Below, piece after piece: positions 1-7,000 of a DNA stretch of 64,000 nt. The DNA is from Pseudanabaena sp. FACHB-1998. GTDB lineage: Bacteria > Cyanobacteriota > Cyanobacteriia > Pseudanabaenales > Pseudanabaenaceae. The stretch lies in the NCBI RefSeq assembly GCF_014696355.1, contig NZ_JACJQA010000048.1:1-64000 (forward strand), given 5' to 3'. The notes beneath the pieces are model-generated. The model was given only the letters and a program-made list of their open reading frames with translations. It made no database searches and was not told the origin of the DNA. Positions within the stretch are counted from its first letter, which is position 1. Every line of letters starts with the position of its first letter. A program made the position numbers and the translations under genes.

Positions 1-62
1 CCTGCGTTATACTCTGACCAGTTGCGGATCTGATATTGCTCTTTCATTGGCTGTTTTGCCAT
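1..62 (-). CDS. IS5-type transposase, N-terminal fragment cut by window edge
   Basis: On the minus strand an ATG at 60-62 opens a frame that stays open to base 1 and gives about 20 residues containing QYQIRNWSEYNAG. That start is typical of the N-terminus of IS5-family transposases, which commonly carry a Y-x-I-x-N-W-x-x-Y-N motif. A short purine-rich stretch precedes the ATG. The rest of the gene and both element ends lie outside the window, so it cannot be told whether this copy is intact. The DUF1993 gene begins about 100 bp away on the other strand, so the insertion sequence probably marks the upstream border of that two-gene unit. Confidence 0.65.
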   Translation of the reverse strand, partial: MAKQPMKEQYQIRNWSEYNA

Positions 63-158
63 CCTTATTTATATTTAATCTACCCTTCCATCCCTCTTTT
101 ATGCAACAACGCCATGTAAAATTAAAGAAGAGACATCAAGAAATATATAAAAAGTAAA

Positions 159-683
159 ATGGAAAATCAGCAGATCAAAGCGCTACAAAATATCTTTAGT
201 TCTAGACTCGACACGTTGAGCCATTTCTTAACGTTAGCGGAGAGCCATTTCGGAACCGATGTGGAGTCTATATTGCAGCGCCGTATAGCTCCCGATATGT
301 TTCCCTTCGGCACACAAATTGTATTTACTTGCAATCAGCCTCGCAACTTCGCATTGTGGTGCTTTGGACAATCGCCGAACAACTTGCCCCCTGACTTAGC
401 ATCTTTAGGTGAGGCTCGTGGTCATATTTCCTCCACTCAGGAACTGTTAGCAAGTATCGATGTTCCTGACGCTACGCTGTCAGAGACCAAGCGAGTTGAA
501 CTTGGGCAAGGTCTATACCTCGAACTATCTGGACTCTCATACGTGGACGATTTTCTAATGCCAAACTTTTACTTCCATTTGACGACAGCATACGACATTT
601 TACGTATGGAAGGAGTACCCATAGGTAAGCGCGATTTTATGAGGCATTTGATGCCTTTCGTAAAGACCCAAGGTAACTCATAA
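159..683 (+). CDS. DUF1993 family protein
   Basis: A 174-residue soluble protein with no signal peptide or membrane segment. It has the layout of DUF1993 proteins: a helical N-terminus (MENQQIKALQNIF, then L-x-x-F-L-T-L-A-E), a central R-I-A-P-D-M-F-P-F segment, and a Y-F-H-L-T-T-A-Y-D-I-L-R helix near the C-terminus followed by G-K-R-D-F. DUF1993 is a DinB-like helical family common in bacteria and fungi, and no biochemical role is established. The stop lies 13 bp before the acetyltransferase gene, so the two are probably co-transcribed. Family call from remembered motifs. Confidence 0.75.
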   Translation: MENQQIKALQNIFSSRLDTLSHFLTLAESHFGTDVESILQRRIAPDMFPFGTQIVFTCNQPRNFALWCFGQSPNNLPPDLASLGEARGHISSTQELLASIDVPDATLSETKRVELGQGLYLELSGLSYVDDFLMPNFYFHLTTAYDILRMEGVPIGKRDFMRHLMPFVKTQGNS

Positions 684-696
684 CATAGAGTGAAAA

Positions 697-1185
697 ATGT
701 CATTATCCGAAACAATTAGCATTCAGCAGCTTTCCGCCAACGACTTGGCACTTATGGAAGGATTATTAACTGTCTTTGGTGAAGCCTTTGAGGAAGTTGA
801 TACCTATAGCTCATCTCGTCCAAGCGATGCCTATCTCAAGCGCTTGCTGGGTAGCGATTATTTCATCGCACTTGCAGCGCTAAAAAATGGAGCAGTAGTC
901 GGAGGTCTCACCGCTTATGAACTTCAGAAATTTGAACAAGAGCGGAGTGAAATCTATATTTATGATCTAGCTGTTGCCGCAGAACATCGGCGTGAAGGCA
1001 TTGCCACAGCATTAATTCAGGAATTAAAGAAAATTGCTGTAGCACGAGCAGCTTACGTTATTTTTGTACAGGCAGATATCGGCGATGACCCTGCGATCGC
1101 ACTCTATACAAAGCTTGGTGTGCGTGAAGATGTACTTCATTTTGATATTGCTGTTGACGATGCTAGCGATCGCCTTGAGGACTAG
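697..1185 (+). CDS. AAC(3)-I-like GNAT aminoglycoside N-acetyltransferase homologue
   Basis: A 162-residue GNAT protein. Residues 83-93 ([11 protein letters not shown]) and 97-106 ([10 protein letters not shown]) form the acetyl-CoA binding strand and the R-x-x-G-x-A pyrophosphate loop. Further on, [22 protein letters not shown] and the ending REDVLHFDI closely follow my memory of integron-borne AAC(3)-I gentamicin acetyltransferases, including the N-terminal FGEAF-x-x-V-D-T-Y segment. The likely reaction is acetyl transfer from acetyl-CoA to an amine; whether the substrate is an aminoglycoside cannot be read from sequence. It follows the DUF1993 gene by 13 bp. No integron attC site or integrase is visible. 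HIP1 sites near the 3' end show it is settled in this genome. Confidence 0.82.
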   Translation: MSLSETISIQQLSANDLALMEGLLTVFGEAFEEVDTYSSSRPSDAYLKRLLGSDYFIALAALKNGAVVGGLTAYELQKFEQERSEIYIYDLAVAAEHRREGIATALIQELKKIAVARAAYVIFVQADIGDDPAIALYTKLGVREDVLHFDIAVDDASDRLED

Positions 1186-1342
1186 ATCTTTCGCTGACTT
1201 AGCGATCGCCGTGGATATTACTTTTAAGCTAAGTTTGAGGTCTATGGCGTTCTTGGCGTTTGGACTACCTACTTAAAGAATGATTGTGTTTAAGTCATCT
1301 ACTAAAGTAAACTTTTGTAAAGACATTTAGTAATTACCAAGA

Positions 1343-1376
1343 TTTGGTGTGTGCTGTGAAGGCAGCATATACCAAA
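1343..1376 (+). promoter_or_regulatory. Leader hairpin upstream of the HHL1-like gene
   Basis: A 14-bp stem (1343-1356 with 1363-1376, including two G-U pairs) closes a 6-nt loop, about 36 bp before the HHL1-like start codon. There is no U-tract after it, so it is not a typical terminator. It could be a 5' UTR stabiliser or a control element. Confidence 0.4.
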
Positions 1377-1412
1377 CAACTCAAAACTATTTTAAAAAAC
1401 AAAGGTTAAGCT

Positions 1413-1850
1413 ATGCCTGTAACTAAACCAACTGGATTTGCCCAGACTTCTGGTCAGCCTAAGAAAAAGAAAAAAACACCCAACAAGCATCAAGTCGCTG
1501 CCAATAAATATGACGAGATGAAAGACAAGGGTTTGCCTGAGTTCAATATTTATATTCGGATCAAGGGCAAAGAATGGGTTCCTGCGGGTTCGATGGCAGT
1601 GGAACGTAGTAATCAAATCAGTCGAGCTATTTTTCAACAAGAGGACGCTCTGTTCAAAGGTGCGGTGCGGCTCTATCCCATCCTGCGGAAGTTCAAAGAG
1701 GATCTTGAGTATGGCTACCGTCTGAAGGAATTTCCTGATGAGGAAATCACCGTAGCCGTTCTTCCTAAGCCGACGATTGGAGACAAGGTGAAATATGCTT
1801 TTGCAAAGGCTAAGGAATATTTTAATAGCGTCACGAAGAAGTCTAAATAG
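1413..1850 (+). CDS. HHL1-like photosystem-associated protein (DUF6523-type)
   Basis: A 145-residue basic protein. The first 30 residues are low complexity (P-K-K-K-K-K-T). The conserved body contains GLPEFNIYIRIKGKEWVPAGSM, then two segments (AIFQQEDALFKGAVRLYP and YGYRLKEFPDEEITVAV). This matches the cyanobacterial proteins annotated as HHL1-like, after the plant thylakoid protein that protects photosystem II in high light. No membrane helix is evident. It is monocistronic: a hairpin in the leader, and downstream a long bidirectional hairpin shared with the convergent DUF3685 gene. The family link is from memory, and the function in cyanobacteria is inferred. Confidence 0.6.
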   Translation: MPVTKPTGFAQTSGQPKKKKKTPNKHQVAANKYDEMKDKGLPEFNIYIRIKGKEWVPAGSMAVERSNQISRAIFQQEDALFKGAVRLYPILRKFKEDLEYGYRLKEFPDEEITVAVLPKPTIGDKVKYAFAKAKEYFNSVTKKSK

Positions 1851-1901
1851 AAGTAATGAATATATGTTGCCTGCTATGCAGGCGACATATATTCATTACT
1901 T
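1851..1901. terminator. Bidirectional 24-bp hairpin terminator
   Basis: The arms 1851-1874 and 1878-1901 pair along their whole length with one G-U pair and a TAT loop. The right arm contains the stop codon of the convergent DUF3685 gene (1896-1898), and the left arm starts directly after the HHL1-like stop. Confidence 0.75.
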
Positions 1902-3680
1902 CTTGGAGCGATTGTCTTGCCAAGCATTTCCAATCCCTTGCAACACACCTCGTCCAATCAAGCCTATCCCTTGCCCAATCACATTAGTTAAGACATATAC
2001 AAATCCACTACCCAGAAACCTGAGCGCAGATTTTAGTCTGGGCGCGATCGCGTCCTGTAGTTCTAACACTAAAGTTACGGCAAGTTGAACTCCTTCTAAT
2101 TGCTCAAGCTCTAAACTACGTGGTGCGTAGATACTTACTTTTCTTATACAGGGATTGGCAAAGACAAAGAGAATATGGCGACTCTCAAAGATTAATTGAG
2201 GATCGGTAATATATTTTTCTAAGCGATATTTCCAAGAAAGGTCATTGCGAAAACGCTCAATCTCACGGGTAGCCAAAAGGTTATAACGATAAAACTTTTG
2301 CTTGATTTCTTCTAAATCTGCAAAGTGATTTAATAATGGCTGAATAACAGCATTGGCAATTTGGATAATTAAATTATCTAAGATTAATTCGGCTCTTTGC
2401 ATTGCTTCGGGCGTTCCAATAGCAGCACTGGAATTGTTAATTATTAATTCTGTATTAAACAATAAGTGAGAAATCAAATTATCTAGCTGCGGTATTTTAT
2501 CGAGAATTTCTACTTGAACAATATCGATATCTTTGAGTAAGACATCAACAATATTTATTTCTGAATCAATGGGGTCACTAACTCGATAATATTTACCAAA
2601 AAAGTTAATGACCGTTTCTTGCCAAATATTTTTTAAGATAGTTGGGATTTGTTCGCCTAGTTGTGATGGTTGAATTTGGGCAAAGCGAAGTTCTGTCAAG
2701 CTATTCTCTACCTGTCGCAGGGCAATATATAGAAGTTCGCGTTTCTTATCCTCTTTGAGAATATCAATTTCTAAGGAGGTTTTACTGATATTGCTTAAAT
2801 TAGCCTGTAGTTTAGTAACGGTAAGATCCCACAAACTCGCTTGAACAGCCAAAATATTATTCAGATTATTGGGGTTTCGTTCTTTATTTAAATCATCAAC
2901 GACTTCTACGGAAGGTTGAGAAATTTCTCTTTCTACATTGTTAGATATTTTTTTTGTACCCCATAGTTGATTTATGAGCCAACGTGCCGCTTGTAATTCC
3001 CTTGCTTGACCTGCCAAAACCATTTGACTTAAGCGATCGCTTAATGGATTTTCTACGCCCAGATTTGCGGTGATTTGAGCTTGTATTTGCGTTAACTCGC
3101 GATCAATGCGTTTGAGTCCAGATAAATAGAAATTGTTTCGGATAATTGCTAAAACGCTCACAGGTTCATTGGGAAGATTGGTAACTTGTCTTTCACTTAG
3201 TTCTATTCCTAAACTATCGCGATCGCGATAGTATTGATGCCCTGTGGCAACTTGGCGAATAGCTCTAATTAACTCTTCGGGCGGAGTTGCTTTGAGGCAA
3301 ACGCCTTCAATCCCTGAACGTAAGGCGATCGCTACCAAGTCAGATCGCAGTGACGAAGTTAGTAGCAGAATAGGCAAATGGGGATATGTGGCTTTCAATT
3401 TCTGACCTAGCGCCAAGCCTCCTGCCCCTTGAGATTTATTAATTTCCCCGATAGGCTCTAGCGACTCGTTCAAGTTAAGATCGAGTAATACTAAATCAAG
3501 TTCTAATTTCCCCTCTGAAGTTTTGGGTATTTCTTGGCTCAAAATCTCTAAGGCAATTTCCGCAGCATTCGCTTCAGCGACAATTGATATATCTGCGAAC
3601 TGTTCCAGCCAAGAGCGCATTCCCAGACGAAAAATGCGATCGCCATCAATCAGCATTAGTCTATATATATCATTACTCAT
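1896..3680 (-). CDS. Response regulator with C-terminal DUF3685
   Basis: A 594-residue protein. Residues 5-135 form a receiver domain: acidic pocket around D12-D14, phospho-acceptor D67 in LVLLDLNL, the T/S position at T108-S110 and lysine K130. An inserted loop around residues 70-88 (NESLEPIGEINKSQGAG) is longer than usual. The rest, about 150-594, is all-alpha and matches the cyanobacteria-specific DUF3685. There is no helix-turn-helix, so the output is unlikely to be DNA binding of the NarL type, even though the receiver resembles that class. The ending is hydrophobic and glycine rich (GSGFVYVLTNVIGQGIGLIGRG) and might touch a membrane. No partner kinase is adjacent on the same strand. Confidence 0.8.
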   Translation of the reverse strand: MSNDIYRLMLIDGDRIFRLGMRSWLEQFADISIVAEANAAEIALEILSQEIPKTSEGKLELDLVLLDLNLNESLEPIGEINKSQGAGGLALGQKLKATYPHLPILLLTSSLRSDLVAIALRSGIEGVCLKATPPEELIRAIRQVATGHQYYRDRDSLGIELSERQVTNLPNEPVSVLAIIRNNFYLSGLKRIDRELTQIQAQITANLGVENPLSDRLSQMVLAGQARELQAARWLINQLWGTKKISNNVEREISQPSVEVVDDLNKERNPNNLNNILAVQASLWDLTVTKLQANLSNISKTSLEIDILKEDKKRELLYIALRQVENSLTELRFAQIQPSQLGEQIPTILKNIWQETVINFFGKYYRVSDPIDSEINIVDVLLKDIDIVQVEILDKIPQLDNLISHLLFNTELIINNSSAAIGTPEAMQRAELILDNLIIQIANAVIQPLLNHFADLEEIKQKFYRYNLLATREIERFRNDLSWKYRLEKYITDPQLIFESRHILFVFANPCIRKVSIYAPRSLELEQLEGVQLAVTLVLELQDAIAPRLKSALRFLGSGFVYVLTNVIGQGIGLIGRGVLQGIGNAWQDNRSKK

Positions 3681-3730
3681 TGGCTATTTTATTAGATTAC
3701 TTTGAGCTGTATTGAATTCTTTTGAAAGTA

Positions 3731-3823
3731 TATAGCAATCCTAAATGAGTCATGAGAAACAGAAGCTTATCACAAGGGGCTTAAGCCTCTTGCCTTTTTC
3801 ATAAATGAAATAAGATTGCTATA
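3731..3823. repeat. Family C MITE-like element, copy 1 (93 bp)
   Basis: It is bounded by TATAGCAATCCTA at 3731 and the near-complement TAAGATTGCTATA ending at 3823. A central near-palindrome at 3773-3792 (CAAGGGGCTTAAGCCTCTTG) recurs at 25179-25199. It lies in the 381-bp space between the divergent DUF3685 and HstK-like genes and codes for nothing. Confidence 0.6.
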
Positions 3824-3841
3824 TTAGTTATAAACGAGAGT

Positions 3842-4003
3842 TATATGGCTGCTGCCATTCTTGTGAGGTCACAAAACCAGAAGACGAATTGTGGCGCAAA
3901 GCGCCACAACTCGATTAAATATAAAACCCCAAAACCTGTGGCGCACGCTGCGCGTGCGCCACAGGTTTTGGTTCTGGGCTTTAATTATGCCCAGCTACTT
4001 ATA
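3842..4003. repeat. Composite of family A left half and family B right half
   Basis: The left part (3842-3913) begins like family A (ATATGGCTGCTGCCATTCTT, then an ACAAAACCAGAAGACGA-type arm) and contains a hairpin at 3891-3910 (TGTGGCGC/GCGCCACA). Without returning through the family A right end it passes into a reversed family B copy (from about 3915), with a perfect 18-bp stem (3931-3948 with 3952-3969, loop TGC) and the family B end AATTATGCCCAGCTACTTA finishing at 4002. The B stem is the same as at 61342-61376. Any open frame here is a by-product of the repeats. Confidence 0.6.
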
Positions 4004-4061
4004 ACTAAACTAAAATTTCCATGCGTATAGCTCAATAAAAATATCACCGAACTATAAAACA

Positions 4062-7000
4062 ATGCTTAATATAACTGGATATACGATCGCCGAGAAAATT
4101 TACGAAAGCAATAATTCTCATGTTTATCGAGCTATTCGTCAGCAAGATAGCTTGCCCATAGTAATTAAAATTTTGATGACCGAATTTACTACTTCCCAAT
4201 TAATGGGCCGATATAAATTAGAGTATGAAATCACCAAAAAACTTAGCTCAGATTTTATTGTTGAGGCTTATGATTTAATCCCCTATCAAAATGGATTTGC
4301 GATCATTTTAGAGGATTTTGGTGGAGAATCTCTAAGTGACTTTTTGACAGAAAATGAGCTAGAACTAGAGCAGAAATTAAAGTTAGCCATTCAAATTTGT
4401 GAAGGAGTGATTCAAATTCATTCAGCGAATATTATTCACAAGGATATTAATCCGTCAAATATAGTTATTAATGCAAATACTAATCAACTAAAAATCATTG
4501 ATTTTGGTATAGCTTCATCCATACAAAAGGAAACCTCCTTAGTTGCTGGACAAAATGATTATCTAGAAGGTACTTTAGCCTATATGTCTCCTGAGCAAAC
4601 AGGACGGATGAATCGATCGCTGGATTATCGGACTGATCTCTATGGGATGGGTGTCACTTTTTATCAAATATTAACCCAAAGATTACCATTTCAGTCTGAG
4701 GATCAATTAGAGCTAATTCATCAACATTTAGCCCTAGAGCCAATCCCCTTAAATTTAATTGATGCTCAACTTCCTCCCATTCTATCGGACATCATCTTAA
4801 AACTACTAGCCAAGAATGCGGAACAAAGATATCAAAGTGCGTGGGGCGTAAAGGCAGATCTAGAAGAATGCTTAAAGATGTTACAGACTCAAGGAGTAAT
4901 TGAGCCTTTTGAGTTAGCAATACAGGATATTGCTGATAAGTTTTTGATTTCCGAAAAGCTTTATGGCAGAACAGAAGAAGTCAAAGTTTTATCATCTGCA
5001 ATGGAGCGAATTGTGGATCGAGATAAACCTAGCGATCGCCTAGAGATTATTTTAGTCTCAGGCTACTCTGGCATTGGAAAATCTAGATTAGTTCAAGAAT
5101 TTCTCAAGGCAATTACTAAAAATCACGGTTATTTTATAACAGGTAAATTTGATCAATATCAGCGTAATATTCCCTATTCAGCTTTTATTCAAGCTTTTCA
5201 AAATCTAATTAAATATCTTCTCACTGAGAGCGCTGAATCGCTGAACAATTGGCGTATTAAACTTAGGGATACTTTAGGGGCTAATAGCCATTTAATTACA
5301 CAGGTGATTCCCAACTTGTCAATAATTTTAGGAGATACATCGCCTAGTTCGGAGGTGGATATAGACAAAAACATATCTGCAAGTGAATCGCGAAATCGTT
5401 TCAATTTAGCCTTTCAAAATTTTATTAGCCTATTTGCTCAGCCTGAACATCCTTTGGTGATCTTTCTGGATGATTTGCAATGGGCTGATCTTGCCTCTTT
5501 AGAGTTATTAAAAAATTTAGCTTCTTCCTCGGCAAAAAAATCTCTACTTTTAATTGGAGCCTATCGCGATAATGAAGTAAATGCTGCTCATCCGATGATG
5601 CAAATCATGGAACTTATTCGGCAAGATAATGGAATAATCAATCATCTTTATTTGTCAGAATTAAATATTTTTGATGTTAATCAGCTTATTGCCGATACAT
5701 TACATTGTTCTCCAGAAGATTCCTCTGCCTTGGCGGAACTACTGCAACAAAAGACAGGTGGCAATCCGTTTTTTATGAATGAATTTCTTAAGTCGCTGTA
5801 TGACGATCGCTTAATTAATTTTGATTACCTATCTCGACGTTGGCAATGGTCGATTACCAAAATTCAGGAGCGAGAAATCACTGACAATGTGGTGAGTTTC
5901 ATGGCTGACAAAATCCTCAGACTCCGCGATCGCACCCAATATTTATTACAAATTGCCGCCTGTATTGGTAATCAATTTGATATTGAAACTTTAGGTATGT
6001 TAGCTGAACTCTCCCCAGTTGAGACTATGCATAGTTTGATGGAGGCGATCGCGGAGGGGCTGATCTTAACTTTGGGGCATAATCCTCAATCACTTTATTA
6101 CAGCATCGAATTTAGCCAAACTAAATCTCATATCATTTATAAATTTGCCCACGATCGCATTCAGCAAGCGGCTTATTCGTTAATTCCCGAAGCAGATAAA
6201 GCGCTATTGCATTATGAAATTGGCAAACTATTGTTAGAAGATTTACTGGCTAAGTCGAAATCCAGTGCTACATCCCTTACTAAATCCAGTACTATCTCAA
6301 GCGCTAATTTCCTAGAAAACATCCTTCAAGATAGCTTTGACCATCAGATTTTTATGATTGTCAATCAATTTCGTTTAGGTATTCAAGAGGTCGCGGAGTC
6401 AGATTCCCGTGTTTATATAGCCAGACTCAATCTGAGGGCAGGTCATAAAGCAAGGCTATCCTATGCCTATGAATCAGGTTTGCAATATTGTGAAGTAGGT
6501 TTACAACTTTTAGGTGATGAGCCTTGGACAGATCAGCCCCAATTAACACAGGATTTATATCTAGAAGCCACCACTCTCGCTTGTTTAGCGGGAAGATTTG
6601 ATCGCGTTGATGAAATGTCCGCGATTGCATCTGACCATATTCGAGACATCCTCGATCGCGCTAAATTTGTAGAAGTCCAGATTCAATCCTTAATTGCGCG
6701 AAATCGATTGGGAGAAGCGATCGCGATTGCCTTAGATATGCTGCATCATTTGAGCGTAGATTTGCCGCAGCAGCCACAATCTGAAACAATGCAGCAATCC
6801 CTAGCCAATATTGCCCAAATTATAGCCATTGTCGGGAATGTCTTAGCCTTGCCCCAAATGAGCGATAAATTCATTCTGGCGGCTATGAAGATTTTGAGTA
6901 ATATGGCTTCGGCGGCTTACATTGGTTCGCCTGCGCTGTATCCCCTTATCGTTCTGAAGCAGGTAGAGCTTTCCTTAGGATTTGGCAACACCTTAGAAAC

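Noticed and set aside
697-1185. Statement that the strain resists gentamicin
   Set aside because: Family resemblance does not show substrate or expression.
3845-4030. 61-codon open frame
   Set aside because: It lies wholly inside the composite family A/B repeat and is read from palindrome sequence.
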